DNA of 64,000 nucleotides from Sphingomonadales bacterium (GTDB lineage: Bacteria > Pseudomonadota > Alphaproteobacteria > Sphingomonadales > Sphingomonadaceae), in the NCBI GenBank assembly GCA_027486415.1, contig JAIXPC010000002.1:806001-870000 (forward strand), given 5' to 3'. Positions 41,885 to 51,716 of the stretch are shown in pieces. Position 1 is the first letter of the stretch. The number at the start of each line of letters is the position of its first letter. The notes beneath the pieces were generated by a model. That model saw nothing but the letters and a program-made list of their open reading frames with translations. It was not told the origin of the DNA and made no database searches. Position numbers and translations under genes: made by a program.

Positions 41885-41946
41885 GCTTGGCTCCCATGTT
41901 ATGGCCCGTCAGTGCCGCACTATACACACATTGCAACTTGTGACAC

Positions 41947-41963
41947 GAAAATTGCAAATTTTC
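41947..41963. promoter_or_regulatory. AT-rich palindrome between the LacI pair and the KDG kinase
   Basis: gaaaatt-gca-aattttc is a perfect 7-bp dyad around gca, 63 bp upstream of the TTG start of the second LacI gene. It differs from the TGAAAnCG sites elsewhere in the locus, so it may be an autoregulatory site for the second regulator or bind another protein. The rest of the gap (41885-42131) shows nothing further. Confidence 0.5.
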
Positions 41964-42131
41964 ATGAAATGACTGGCGCGATACGCCTTGCCTCTGGCCA
42001 TATGCTTGCGAACATACAGAAAAGCCGCGCGGGATCGTTGTCAGTTCCAGGTGCGATAGCGGCTGGGCGGCGCCCGCAAATGCGTGTTAGACCGTCGCAG
42101 CCGGTATCGTGGCCGGAAGGGGGATGGGGCA

Positions 42132-43139
42132 ATGGCAGGCGCGTTCGTGGGATTTGGCGAGCTGCTGATCCGGCTGTCGGCGCCGGGCCGCAGCCTGTTG
42201 ATGCAGACCCCGGCGCTGGATGTGCACGTGGGCGGGGCGGAGGCGAATGTCGCCGTTGGCCTTGCCCGGCTGGGCCACGCGACGAAGATGGTGAGCGCGG
42301 TGCCCGACAATGCGTTGGCGGCCGGTGCGGTTGCCCAGTTGCGCGCCAGCGGCGTTGATACCGGCGGCATCATCACCCGCCCTGGCCGCATGGGCCTGTA
42401 TTTCCTGTCGCCGGGCGCCGGCATGAGGGCGTCGGAAGTCGTTTATGATCGTGCCGGCAGCAGCTTTGCCACCACACCGGCGGCCAGCTTTGACTGGCCC
42501 CGCCTGCTGGCCGGCGCGTCGCGGCTCCACCTGTCGGGCATCACCCCGGCGCTGGGGCCGGAAACGGAGGCGGCAGCCATCGCCGCGGCAGAAGCGGCCA
42601 CCGCGCTGGGCGTGCCGCTGTCCTTCGATGGCAATTTCCGCGGCCAGCTGTGGGCGGCGCGCGGCGTTGATCCCCGCCCGATCCTTGCCCGGCTGGTCAG
42701 CCATGCCGATATCCTGTTCGGCAATCACCGCGACGTTGCCCTGCTGCTGGATCGGGAGTTTGCCGGCACCGGCAACGCCCGCCACCGCGCCGCCGCCGAA
42801 GCCGCGTTCGCCGCCTTCCCGCGGCTCAGGATCATCGCGTCGACCGCGCGCGACGCGCAGGATGCCGATCGCCACAGCCTGTCGGCCCGCATCGATCGGC
42901 GCGATCACCACGTCGAAACCGAAGCCATGCTGGTATCGGGCATTGTCGACCGGATCGGCGCCGGCGACGCCTTTGCCGCCGGCGTGCTGCACGGCCTCGC
43001 CCACGGCACACCCGGTGAGGCCGCCCGCATCGGCCTGGCGCTTGCCTGCCTCAAACACACGCTCCCCGGCGACGCCAGCCTGTTCACCCAGCGCGATATC
43101 GATGCGTTTCTGGCGGGGACGGTGGACGTGCGGCGCTGA
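42132..43139 (+). CDS. kdgK: 2-dehydro-3-deoxygluconokinase-like PfkB sugar kinase
   Basis: 335 residues of the ribokinase/PfkB family. GELLIRLSAPGRSLLMQTPA and VGGAEANVAVGLARLG form the substrate-binding start, and DRIGAGDAFAAGVLHGL is the C-terminal signature with the catalytic Asp. The family form is that of KDG kinases, which phosphorylate 2-keto-3-deoxygluconate; some members also use the galacto epimer. Together with dgoK it gives the locus two kinases for 2-keto-3-deoxy sugar acids. ATG 42132 is set by homology; upstream in-frame sequence shows none. Confidence 0.85.
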   Translation: MAGAFVGFGELLIRLSAPGRSLLMQTPALDVHVGGAEANVAVGLARLGHATKMVSAVPDNALAAGAVAQLRASGVDTGGIITRPGRMGLYFLSPGAGMRASEVVYDRAGSSFATTPAASFDWPRLLAGASRLHLSGITPALGPETEAAAIAAAEAATALGVPLSFDGNFRGQLWAARGVDPRPILARLVSHADILFGNHRDVALLLDREFAGTGNARHRAAAEAAFAAFPRLRIIASTARDAQDADRHSLSARIDRRDHHVETEAMLVSGIVDRIGAGDAFAAGVLHGLAHGTPGEAARIGLALACLKHTLPGDASLFTQRDIDAFLAGTVDVRR

Positions 43140-43267
43140 GCGCGGTTGTGCGTTCAACGCACCCGGCCCCTTGATCGCAGGCGAGGATCAGCCGGATATC
43201 ATCATCGAGATATTGGAGAATTCGCAGTGTGGCACCCATCCGTGGGCTCGCCTCAAAACTGCAATGA

Positions 43268-43354
43268 TGGTGCGGCCAAGAAGACTCGAACTTCCACGGC
43301 CTTTCGGCCACAACGACCTCAACGTTGCGCGTCTACCAATTCCGCCATGGCCGC
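43268..43354 (-). tRNA. tRNA-Leu (anticodon GAG)
   Basis: Read on the minus strand, gcggcca at the 5' end (43354 downward) pairs with tggccgc near the 3' end, followed by discriminator A and an encoded CCA (43268-43270). The anticodon arm caacg-ttgaggt-cgttg gives anticodon GAG. A variable arm with stem tggccgaaaggcc-type pairing marks a class II tRNA, as expected for leucine. TTCGAGTC forms the T-loop region. Confidence 0.93.
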
Positions 43355-43410
43355 ACACCAGGGAAATGAGCGCCGGGGCGCCCCTTCGGTAGGAGGGGGC
43401 GGGTAGCAGG

Positions 43411-43436
43411 GGAGGGGCTGGCGTGCAAGCCCCTCC
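43411..43436. terminator. Possible terminator hairpin after the acyl-CoA dehydrogenase
   Basis: ggaggggct (43411-43419) and agcccctcc (43428-43436) form a perfect 9-bp stem with an 8-nt loop, just beyond the minus-strand stop at 43453. There is no clear T-run, so termination strength is uncertain. Confidence 0.45.
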
Positions 43437-43452
43437 GCCGCCATCCGCAGAC

Positions 43453-44673
43453 TTAATTATACTTCCGCAGTTCGTTCTTCGCGATGGCCTGGCGGTGCAC
43501 TTCGTCCGGGCCGTCGGCGAGGCGCAGGGTGCGCTGGCCGGCATAGCCCGATGCGAGGCCATAATCCTGGCAGACGCCGCCGCCGCCGTGGGCCTGGATC
43601 GCCATGTCGTGGATCATGCAGCTCATGTTGGGAGCGACCACCTTGATCATCGCGATCTCGTTGGCGGCGGCCTTGTTGCCGACGGTGTCCATCATGTAGG
43701 CAGCCTTCAGCGTGAGCAGGCGCGACTGTTCGATCGCGATGCGGGCATCGGCGATGCGTTCATGCCACAGGCTGTGTTCGCTGATCGGCTTGCCGAAGGC
43801 GACGCGGCTCTTCAGGCGCTTCACCATCTTTTCCAGCGCGCGTTCGGCGGCACCGATCGATCGCATGCAGTGGTGGATGCGGCCCGGCCCCAGGCGCCCC
43901 TGCGCGATTTCAAAGCCGCGGCCTTCGCCCAGGATCATGTTGCTGGCCGGCACGCGCACATTGTCGAGGATCACCTCGAAATGGCCGTGCGGCGCGTCGT
44001 CGAACCCGAACACGTTCAGCGGGCGCAGCTTGGTGATGCCCGGCGCATCCAGCGGCACCAGGATCTGGCTCTGCTGGCTGTGGCGCGGCGCGGATGGATC
44101 GGTCTTGCCCATGACGATGGCGATCTTGCAGCGCGGATCACCGACGCCCGACGACCACCATTTGCGGCCGTTGATCACATATTCATCGCCTTCGCGGCGA
44201 ATGGAGGTTTCGATGTTGGTGGCGTCCGACGAGGCGACCGCCGGCTCGGTCATCAGGAAGGCGGAGCGGATCTCGCCGGCCATCAGCGGCTTCAGCCAGG
44301 TCTGCTTCTGCTCCTCGGTGCCATAGGTGCGGAGCACTTCCATGTTGCCGGTATCGGGTGCCGAGCAGTTGAACACTTCCGACGACCAGCCGGCGCGGCC
44401 CATTTCCTCGGCCAGCGGGGCATATTCGAGGTTGGTGAGGCCGGGACCCTTCCATTCGCCGGTGTCGTGATCGCAGATGTTGAGGAACAGGTTCCACAGG
44501 CCAGCGGCGCGGGCCTTGGGCTTCAGTTCCTCGATCACCGGCAGCACCTTCCAGCGATCGCCTTCCATCACCTCGCGATGGTAACGCTCTTCGTTGGGAT
44601 AGATATGCTCGTCCATGAAGCCGCGCAGCTTTTCGATCAGGTCCTTGGTTTTCTGGCTATATTCGAAATGCAT
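43453..44673 (-). CDS. Acyl-CoA dehydrogenase
   Basis: 406 residues from ATG 44673 ([20 protein letters not shown]); the open frame continues upstream without homology. Flavin and substrate motifs are present: [60 protein letters not shown] and the late [19 protein letters not shown], read in pieces. This form is closest to the ACAD10/11-like group, which handles long or unusual acyl chains. It uses FAD and passes electrons to electron-transfer flavoprotein. It stands alone, divergent from the AsmA-like gene. Confidence 0.92.
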   Translation of the reverse strand: MHFEYSQKTKDLIEKLRGFMDEHIYPNEERYHREVMEGDRWKVLPVIEELKPKARAAGLWNLFLNICDHDTGEWKGPGLTNLEYAPLAEEMGRAGWSSEVFNCSAPDTGNMEVLRTYGTEEQKQTWLKPLMAGEIRSAFLMTEPAVASSDATNIETSIRREGDEYVINGRKWWSSGVGDPRCKIAIVMGKTDPSAPRHSQQSQILVPLDAPGITKLRPLNVFGFDDAPHGHFEVILDNVRVPASNMILGEGRGFEIAQGRLGPGRIHHCMRSIGAAERALEKMVKRLKSRVAFGKPISEHSLWHERIADARIAIEQSRLLTLKAAYMMDTVGNKAAANEIAMIKVVAPNMSCMIHDMAIQAHGGGGVCQDYGLASGYAGQRTLRLADGPDEVHRQAIAKNELRKYN

Positions 44674-44834
44674 GGCGCGATGTCCCTTTGACTGACGTTC
44701 TGGTTCCAGCCGTGAAGCTGTCATGCCACGGGATGATTGGCCACTGGCAAAAAGGAAAGAGCGGGGGAATGCGTAGGGGCGTGTCGCGTTAACCTTTAAG
44801 GCTGAGTCCAGCTTTGGCGTGGCACCAATGGGAC

Positions 44835-46808
44835 ATGGTCGATTCGCGCGCCCCCACCGCGATTCCAGGCCGGCACCACCCGCAGCGGTGGTGGCGATGG
44901 GTGCTTGGCGTGGTGGCGCTGCTGGCGGCGGCCTATGTCTATCAATATGTGACCAAGGGCGCGTTCTGGAAAGCGACGTTCGAACGGCAGGTTTCGAAAC
45001 GGGCCGGGCGGCCGGTGCGGGTGGCCGGCACGTTTCATCTGTATCTGGCGCCTGACCTCAGATTCCGCGCAGACGGGCTGACGATCGGCAATCCCGGCTG
45101 GGCGGAGGCCGACCAGTTTTTCGCGGCAAGACGCATCACCGCCGAGGCGTCGATCTGGCAATTGCTGTTTGGTGACACGCGGATTGATGATCTGCAGGTT
45201 GATGGCGGGCGGTTGGCGCTGCAGCGGCGCGCGGATGGCAGCAATACATGGACATTTGGCGACGAGCCGCTCGATCTGCCCGACATAAGCCGGGCAGCGG
45301 CCACCGACAGCCGCATTTCCGTCATCGATGCGCGGTCACAGACGCGCATCATGGTGGCGCTTGAAGGGGTCGGCGGGGCGGCGGCGGACGGCGCGGCGCG
45401 AGTGGAGGGCCCGCTGGTGTTTCGCGGGTCGGGCAGCATGCGAGGTGCGCCAGTGGGGTTTCAGGGCCGGCTGACAACGCCCAACCAGGCTGCGGCCGGC
45501 GGGCGGATCGCGCTGCGGGCGGGCGGCCGGATTGCCGATACGCGCCTCGGTGTTGCAGGCGAAATGCCCGGCGCGACACGGCTGGAAGGGGCTGATCTCA
45601 GTGTCTCGATGGCGGGTCCCAACCTCCACAATTTCGGGCGCATTTTCGATGTGGCTCTGCCCGCGACCCGTCCCTATGCGCTGGCCGCCCACCTGACGAA
45701 GGCGGGACGTGATTACCGGCTGAGCCGGGTGAAGGGCGGGATCGGGGACACCGATATCACCGGCACGCTGACCGTGCGCCCCGCGGCGACGAAACAGGAG
45801 CGGATGAAGCTGACCGGCCAGCTCGCCTCCAACCGACTGGATATCAAGGATGTTGGCCCCCTGTTTGGCTATGATCCCGCGCGGATTTCGGCAGGGCGGG
45901 TGGTGAGGCAGGAGGGCGGTCGGCCGAGGTTGCTGCCGGATGCGCCGTTGGCCATTGCCGCGCTGGGATCGATGGATGCCGACGTCGATTACCGGGCCAA
46001 ACGGGTTGAGACCGGCAAGCTGCCCTTCACCAATTTCCGGCTGCGCGTGGCGCTGAACAACAGCAAACTCAATCTGTTGCCCCTTGCGTTCGATATCGCC
46101 ACCGGGCGGCTGATCGCCAATATCGGCATCGACGCACGCCGGCCGCCGGCAAAGACCGCTTATGATATCCGTCTGACGCAGATTCCGCTGGGCAAGTTGT
46201 TCACCGGCTTCAAGGTCGAGGATGCCGGCACCACCGCCACGCTGCGCGCGCGGGTGCAGCTCAACGGCGTCGGCAACACGGTGCAATCATCCCTGGCGAC
46301 CTCGAACGGGCGCATCGCGGTGATCGTGCCGCAGGGGACGCTGTGGCTGCGAAATGTCGAATTGGCCGAGCTTGATCTGCAGAACTTCCTCACCGCGATG
46401 CTCAGCAACAAGTTGAAAGACAAGCGGGATATCAATTGCGGCATCGTCGCCTTCACCGTGCGCCAGGGCAAGGCAATCGCGGATCCCATCGTCATCGATT
46501 CCGACAAGACGGTGCTGCGCGGGCGCGGCGGCTTTGATTTCGGCGACGAATCGCTGGCGATGGCGATGGAGGCTGACAGCAAGCAGATCAGCCTGTTCTC
46601 CGGCCAGTCGCCGATCGCGATCAACGGCTGGTTTGCCGATCCCGCCATCAACCCCGTTTCAGGCGAACTGCTGGCGCGCGGCGCGGCGGGCGCGGCGCTG
46701 GGGATCGCGGCGTCACCGCTGGCCGCGCTGCTGGCCTTCATCGATCCCGGCGACGCCAAGGACGTCAATTGCGCTCCGATCCTCGCTGGCAAGCCGGCCC
46801 GGCGCTGA
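44835..46808 (+). CDS. AsmA family protein
   Basis: 657 residues. A single N-terminal membrane anchor ([20 protein letters not shown]) follows a short cytoplasmic lead. The long periplasmic beta-rich part has AsmA features: [20 protein letters not shown] and [20 protein letters not shown] near the start, and [20 protein letters not shown] near residue 520 in the conserved C-terminal AsmA region. AsmA-like proteins are thought to bridge lipid transport between the two membranes. ATG 44835 is chosen over 44814 by homology and position. The ku gene follows after 56 bp. Confidence 0.85.
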   Translation: MVDSRAPTAIPGRHHPQRWWRWVLGVVALLAAAYVYQYVTKGAFWKATFERQVSKRAGRPVRVAGTFHLYLAPDLRFRADGLTIGNPGWAEADQFFAARRITAEASIWQLLFGDTRIDDLQVDGGRLALQRRADGSNTWTFGDEPLDLPDISRAAATDSRISVIDARSQTRIMVALEGVGGAAADGAARVEGPLVFRGSGSMRGAPVGFQGRLTTPNQAAAGGRIALRAGGRIADTRLGVAGEMPGATRLEGADLSVSMAGPNLHNFGRIFDVALPATRPYALAAHLTKAGRDYRLSRVKGGIGDTDITGTLTVRPAATKQERMKLTGQLASNRLDIKDVGPLFGYDPARISAGRVVRQEGGRPRLLPDAPLAIAALGSMDADVDYRAKRVETGKLPFTNFRLRVALNNSKLNLLPLAFDIATGRLIANIGIDARRPPAKTAYDIRLTQIPLGKLFTGFKVEDAGTTATLRARVQLNGVGNTVQSSLATSNGRIAVIVPQGTLWLRNVELAELDLQNFLTAMLSNKLKDKRDINCGIVAFTVRQGKAIADPIVIDSDKTVLRGRGGFDFGDESLAMAMEADSKQISLFSGQSPIAINGWFADPAINPVSGELLARGAAGAALGIAASPLAALLAFIDPGDAKDVNCAPILAGKPARR

Positions 46809-46864
46809 TCGGGAACAATGGCTGACATCAGAGCGTTCTGGCGGCAGGTCTTGCGGAGACGAAG

Positions 46865-47758
46865 ATGGCGGCGCGCCCTTATTGGAAAGGCCAGTTGCGC
46901 CTGGCGCTGGTGTCGATTCCGGTCGAAGTTTTTTCGGCCACGAAAAGCGGCGCTGCCATTGCCTTCAACCAGATTCACGAACCCTCGGGCAAGCGCATCA
47001 AGCTGGAAAAGACCGTACCCGGCATCGGCCCGGTCGCACCGGAGGACATCGTCAAGGGCTTTGAATATGCCAAGGGCGAATATGTCGTGCTCGACGAGAA
47101 GGAGATCGAGGGCGTCAGGCTGGAGAGCAAGAAGACACTGGAGTTGACGCAGTTCGTCGACGCGCACGAGATCGATGCCATCTATTACGACAAGCCCTAT
47201 TATGTCGTGCCGGCCGATGACCTGGCCGAAGAGGCGTTCATCGTGCTGCGCGAGGCGCTGCGCCAGAGCCGCAAGGTGGGGCTGGGCCAGCTTGCCATGC
47301 GCGGGCGCGAATATGTGGTGAGCATCAAGCCGTGCGGGCGCGGGTTGGTGATGGAAACGCTGCGCTATGCCGACGAGGTGAACAAGGCATCGGCCTATTT
47401 CCGCGAGATCGACGATGCCAAGCCCGATGCCGAGCTGCTGGAACTGGCGACGACGCTGATCGACAAGAAGACCGGCAAGTTCGACGCATCGGACTTCAAG
47501 GATCGTTATGTCGATGCGCTGCGGGAAATCATCGAACGCAAGAAGGCCGGCAAGACGATTTCCGTCGACAGTGACACTGGCCCCGATCCGCGTGGCAGCA
47601 ACATCGTTGACCTGATGGCGGCGCTGAAATCGTCGATTGGCAAGGATGCGGGCGGCAAGGATGGCGGCAAGCCTCCAGCCAAGGCCAAGCCGGCTGCTGA
47701 CAAGAAGGCTGCCAAGCCGGCGGCCACGACGCCGCCGCGCCGCCGGGCGGCGCGATGA
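46865..47758 (+). CDS. ku: Non-homologous end-joining protein Ku
   Basis: 297 residues. It opens with RPYWKGQLRLALVSIPVEVF, the standard start of bacterial Ku, and contains KRIKLEKTVPGIGPVAPEDI and IDAIYYDKPYYVVPADD. The core ends near residue 250; a Lys/Ala/Pro-rich tail (PPAKAKPAADKKAAKPAATT) follows, which in other Ku proteins helps DNA or ligase binding. Ku rings double-strand ends and recruits LigD, encoded by the next gene with a 4-bp ATGA overlap. Confidence 0.96.
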   Translation: MAARPYWKGQLRLALVSIPVEVFSATKSGAAIAFNQIHEPSGKRIKLEKTVPGIGPVAPEDIVKGFEYAKGEYVVLDEKEIEGVRLESKKTLELTQFVDAHEIDAIYYDKPYYVVPADDLAEEAFIVLREALRQSRKVGLGQLAMRGREYVVSIKPCGRGLVMETLRYADEVNKASAYFREIDDAKPDAELLELATTLIDKKTGKFDASDFKDRYVDALREIIERKKAGKTISVDSDTGPDPRGSNIVDLMAALKSSIGKDAGGKDGGKPPAKAKPAADKKAAKPAATTPPRRRAAR

Positions 47759-50184
47759 GCCCCAAGACGGCCCCGCTCGCCCGTTATCGCGAGATGCGCG
47801 ATTTCTCGCGCACATCCGAACCATCGGGGGACGCGAAGGTGAAGGCCGGCAAGCGCTTCGTGGTGCAGAAGCACGCCGCCACCCGCCTGCATTTTGATTT
47901 CCGGCTGGAGTTGGATGGCGTGCTGGTCAGCTGGGCGGTGACGCGCGGCCCCAGCGCCAATCCCGACGACAAGCGGCTGGCGGTACGGACCGAGGATCAC
48001 CCGATCGCCTATGCCAGCTTTGAAGGCACCATCCCCGAAAAGGAATATGGCGGCGGCACGGTGATGCTGTGGGACAATGGCCGCTGGGAACCGGTGCCGG
48101 GCAAGGATCCGAAAAAGACGCTGGCCGAGGGGCATCTGCACTTCTTCCTGCATGGGCAGCGCATGAAGGGCGAATGGATCCTGGTGCGCCTGAAGCGCAG
48201 GCCCGGCGAGAAGCGCGAGAACTGGCTGTTGCGGAAGGTCGCGGACGAACATGCCGGCGGATCGGACGACCTGGTGGGCCGCCATCTCACCAGCGTCGAC
48301 AGTGGCCGCACGCTCGACCAGATCGCCGCCGGAACGCCGGTGAGAAAGGCGCGTGCGGCCAAGGCGAAATCCACCCTGCCGGCTTTCCGCCCGGTGCAGC
48401 TGGCTTCGCTGGTTGATCATGTGCCGACCGGCAAAGACTGGCTGCACGAGGTCAAGTTCGATGGCTATCGCACGCTCATCGCCATCGGCGGCGGCGCGGC
48501 GCGGGCCTATACGCGCAGCGGGCTCGACTGGTCCGACAAGTTCGCCAGCCTGACAGAGGCGGCACTGGCCTTGCCCTGCGACAGCGCCCTGATCGATGGC
48601 GAGGCCGTGGTGCTGATGGACGATGGCCGCACCAGTTTCCAGGCCCTGCAGGCGGCGCTGAAGGGCGCGCCCGATCGCATCGCCTATTTCGCCTTCGACC
48701 TGCTGATGATCGACGGAGACGACCTCACCGGCCAGCCGCTGCGGGAACGCAAGGCGCGCCTCGAAACCCTGCTGGGCAAGGGCAGCGACCGCCTCCGCTA
48801 TTCCGACCATATCGCCGGCAGCGGCGAGGCGCTGTTCGACAGATTCTGCGAAAAGGGCCTGGAAGGCGTCATCTCCAAGCGGGCCGATGCGAAATATGTC
48901 GGCGCGCGCAACGGCGCCTGGCTGAAGACCAAGTGCACGAAGCAGGAAGCGCTGGCCATCGTCGGCTGGCTGCCGTCGGACAAGACGCGCGGGTTTCGCT
49001 CCCTGCTGCTTGGCCGCGACGATGGCGGCGTGCTGCGCTATGCCGGCAAGGTCGGCACCGGCTTTGGCGAGGCGGAGATGGCGCGGCTGCAGACATTGCT
49101 GGCGCCATTGGAGAACGCATCGCCGACCGTGGAAGCGCCAAAATCTGCCGTGCGCGGCGCGCGGTGGGTGAAGCCGGAACTGGCCGCCAATGTCGCTTAT
49201 GGCGAGATCACCGGCGACGGCGTGCTGCGCCACCCAAGCTATCTCGGGCTGGAAACCGCGACCCCGCCCGACCGGGTAAAGCCGAAGCCGGCGAAGACGA
49301 AGCCCCCGCCACCCGCCAAGCCCAGCGGCGTGAAGATCAGCAACCGCGAGCGCATCCTGTTTCCCGAAGCCGGCATCACCAAGGGCGAGCTCGCCAATCA
49401 TTACGAGGCGGTGGCCGGCATCATGCTGCCATGGGTGGCGCGCCGGCCGATCAGCCTGGTGCGCTGCCCGCAGGGCCGGGCCAAGCAATGCTTCTTCCAG
49501 AAGCATGACGCCGGCAGCTTCGGCGATACGGTCAAGCGCGTGGCCATCACCGAAAAGGACGGGGACGAGGCCGATTATCTCTATGTCGAAGATGCCGCCG
49601 GCCTTTTGACCTGCATTCAGATGGGCACGATCGAGCTGCACGGCTGGGGATCGACGGTCGACGCGCTGGAACAACCCGACCGGCTGGTGATTGACCTCGA
49701 CCCCGACGAGGGGCTGGATTTTCGGGCGGTTGCCGATGCCGCGGCCCACATTCGCGACCTTCTGTCGGACATGGGGCTGACCAGTTTCCCGATGGCCACC
49801 GGCGGCAAGGGCATCCACGTCGTCGTGCCGTTGGTGCCGGCGGCAGAGTGGCCGGCGGTGAAGGATTTTGCCCGCCGCCTCGCCATGGCGCTGGCGCAAA
49901 GCGATCCGGTGCGGTTCACCGCCACGATGGCGAAGGCGCAGCGCAAGGGGAAGATCTTCATCGACTGGCTGCGCAACCAGCGCGGTGCCACGGCGGTGAT
50001 GCCCTACAGCGTGCGCGCCCGCGAGAATGGCCCGGTGGCGGCGCCGCTGACGTGGGAGGAACTGCGAACGCTCGACACGCCGGCACACTGGCACGTGGGC
50101 GACGCCGAAGACCTTGTGGCCCGCGCCGCTTCGAGCGACCTCGCCGGCTGGGGCCAAGCCGAACAGACGCTACCCGACCTCTGA
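47755..50184 (+). CDS. ligD: Multifunctional DNA ligase D
   Basis: 809 residues in the order phosphoesterase - ligase - polymerase. Residues 1-170: 3'-phosphoesterase (FVVQKHAATRLHFDFRLELD; IPEKEYGGGTVMLWDNG). Residues about 200-500: ATP-dependent ligase with motif EVKFDGYRTL (catalytic Lys), LIDGEAVV and LEGVISKRADAKYVG. Residues 520-809: primase-type polymerase (LFPEAGITKGELANHYEAVA; RLVIDLDPDEGLDF; MATGGKGIHVVVPL). It trims, fills and seals ends held by Ku. The domain order is the Pseudomonas type, not the mycobacterial one. Confidence 0.96.
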   Translation: MSPKTAPLARYREMRDFSRTSEPSGDAKVKAGKRFVVQKHAATRLHFDFRLELDGVLVSWAVTRGPSANPDDKRLAVRTEDHPIAYASFEGTIPEKEYGGGTVMLWDNGRWEPVPGKDPKKTLAEGHLHFFLHGQRMKGEWILVRLKRRPGEKRENWLLRKVADEHAGGSDDLVGRHLTSVDSGRTLDQIAAGTPVRKARAAKAKSTLPAFRPVQLASLVDHVPTGKDWLHEVKFDGYRTLIAIGGGAARAYTRSGLDWSDKFASLTEAALALPCDSALIDGEAVVLMDDGRTSFQALQAALKGAPDRIAYFAFDLLMIDGDDLTGQPLRERKARLETLLGKGSDRLRYSDHIAGSGEALFDRFCEKGLEGVISKRADAKYVGARNGAWLKTKCTKQEALAIVGWLPSDKTRGFRSLLLGRDDGGVLRYAGKVGTGFGEAEMARLQTLLAPLENASPTVEAPKSAVRGARWVKPELAANVAYGEITGDGVLRHPSYLGLETATPPDRVKPKPAKTKPPPPAKPSGVKISNRERILFPEAGITKGELANHYEAVAGIMLPWVARRPISLVRCPQGRAKQCFFQKHDAGSFGDTVKRVAITEKDGDEADYLYVEDAAGLLTCIQMGTIELHGWGSTVDALEQPDRLVIDLDPDEGLDFRAVADAAAHIRDLLSDMGLTSFPMATGGKGIHVVVPLVPAAEWPAVKDFARRLAMALAQSDPVRFTATMAKAQRKGKIFIDWLRNQRGATAVMPYSVRARENGPVAAPLTWEELRTLDTPAHWHVGDAEDLVARAASSDLAGWGQAEQTLPDL

Positions 50185-50192
50185 GGGGTCAC

Positions 50193-50267
<75 letters not shown>

Positions 50268-50310
50268 CTACCCGTGAGACGCGCCGGATTAGCCTGTGTG
50301 GCCGGCCAAC

Positions 50311-51384
50311 TCAACAGCCGTTCGCACAGGCCGGATCGGGCGACCACCAGACGATGCGGGCCACCGTGCCGCCGGTATCGATGCGCGGATCGGTGGCGAT
50401 CATGTTGATGCGGCCATCGGCGGGTGATCGCACCGTTTCGACAAGCGCGCCGAACGCGTCACGCACGTCGGCGATGGGCTGGTCCTTCTTCACCGCGCTG
50501 CCGATGGGCAGCAGCAGTCGCGCCCAGCCCGGCCTGGTGGCACGGGCGGCGACGATGTCGTTGGCAACATAGACACCGGCCGGCGGCGGCGTCACCTTCC
50601 CGGGCAGCATCTTGAGATCGCGCATCAGGTTGGCCAAGCCGGATTCGGCGCGGGCGATCATTGTGTCGTCAAACACTTCCGGGCGGCCCAGTTCCAGCGT
50701 GATCGCCGGCACGCCATCATCGGTCAGCGTGTTTTCCACCGTTCCCTTGTCGCCCTTGTCCATCTTGATGATGTCGGGCGCGACCAGTTCGGCCATGCGA
50801 CGGGTGCGCGGGGTCGAGGCAAAGACATACATCATGTAGGCGGTGCCGCGCGATTGGGTGTGCAGATCAACGGCGGTATCGGCGTTGGGCCGCAGCAGCC
50901 GGCTCCAAAGTCGCCCGGCGAAATCGGCAATGGCGCTGCCGCCTTCGCGGCCTGGCAACTCGCGATTGAGATTGGGTGCGCTGCGCGACCAGTCCGGCGT
51001 CCATTGCCGCGATGATTGCAGCAGGCCAGGCGGGTTGAGGCCGGGCACCATCGTCAGCGTGCCCGACAGTTTTGCCGAGTCGATGGTGGCGGCCAGACGA
51101 TGGATCACCGCGATGCCGTTCAGTTCATCGCCGTGGATGCCGGCCGTCAGCAGCAGGCGCGGGCCGGGCTGGGCACCCTTGATGACGATGACCGGTACCA
51201 GCCATGGCTGGCCGACCGGCGTGGAGCCGGCGCGAAACCAGAAGCGCATGGTGACGCCGGTCGGCAGTGTGTTGACGTCCAGCCGGTCAACGATGCTGAC
51301 GCCATCGAGGCTGCCGGCGGCTTCGGTTGCCGCAACGGCCGGGGCGGCGGCCAGCAGCGCTGCCGCGATCACCAGTGCGCGCAT
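50311..51384 (-). CDS. Exported succinylglutamate desuccinylase/aspartoacylase family protein
   Basis: 357 residues from ATG 51384 with a signal peptide (MRALVIAAALLAAAPAVAA). An M14-like zinc carboxypeptidase fold is shown by LLTAGIHGDELNGIAVIH (His and Glu ligands) and AVDLHTQSRG (third ligand), with LNRELPG between. A C-terminal beta domain (ARLLLPIGSAVKKDQPIADV) follows. Family members deacylate small amides such as N-acetyl or N-succinyl amino acids; the signal peptide puts this one outside the cytoplasm. The bolA stop overlaps the start by one base (TGATG). Confidence 0.82.
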   Translation of the reverse strand: MRALVIAAALLAAAPAVAATEAAGSLDGVSIVDRLDVNTLPTGVTMRFWFRAGSTPVGQPWLVPVIVIKGAQPGPRLLLTAGIHGDELNGIAVIHRLAATIDSAKLSGTLTMVPGLNPPGLLQSSRQWTPDWSRSAPNLNRELPGREGGSAIADFAGRLWSRLLRPNADTAVDLHTQSRGTAYMMYVFASTPRTRRMAELVAPDIIKMDKGDKGTVENTLTDDGVPAITLELGRPEVFDDTMIARAESGLANLMRDLKMLPGKVTPPPAGVYVANDIVAARATRPGWARLLLPIGSAVKKDQPIADVRDAFGALVETVRSPADGRINMIATDPRIDTGGTVARIVWWSPDPACANGC

Positions 51385-51662
51385 CAAGCCTCGCCGGGGG
51401 CCGTGGCAACGATCCGCAGCGCATGGATGCGATCGGGCGCCACCAGATCGCCCAGCGCGGCATAGACGGCGCGCTGCCGGGCAATGCGGCTCTGCCCGGC
51501 AAAGCGGGCCGCCGTGATCTTGACGGTGAAGTGCGATTCGGCATCGTCGCCGCGGTGGCCGGCGTGGCCAGCGTGCTGGTGACTGTCGTCGATCACCTCA
51601 AGGCTGGTAGGACCAAGCGCCGCTGTCAGGCGCGATTGGATTTCTGCGGCAACCTTGCCCAT
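51384..51662 (-). CDS. bolA: BolA family protein
   Basis: 92 residues. MGKVAAEIQSRLTAALGPTS, VIDDSHQHAGHAG and ESHFTVKITAARFAGQSRIA are the BolA fold with its DNA/Fe-S helix-turn region; the ending has DRIHALRIVATAP. The His-rich DSHQHAGHAGH stretch is where BolA proteins form Fe-S bridges with monothiol glutaredoxins. BolA proteins act in Fe-S homeostasis and stress. It is divergent from the J-domain gene with about 54 bp between the coding regions. Confidence 0.9.
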   Translation of the reverse strand: MGKVAAEIQSRLTAALGPTSLEVIDDSHQHAGHAGHRGDDAESHFTVKITAARFAGQSRIARQRAVYAALGDLVAPDRIHALRIVATAPGEA

Positions 51663-51716
51663 ATCTTCTCCTCTGCCGGCGGTTATAGACCGGGGCCCGC
51701 AAAAAGGACGACAGCA

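Noticed and set aside
22447-43354. Genomic island inserted at tRNA-Leu
   Set aside because: No integrase is visible, I found no repeat of the tRNA 3' end at the other side, and base composition looks like the surroundings.
44789-44799. ttaacctttaa as a CtrA cell-cycle site before the AsmA-like gene
   Set aside because: It only loosely fits the consensus spacing, and a single imperfect site is not enough to claim it.
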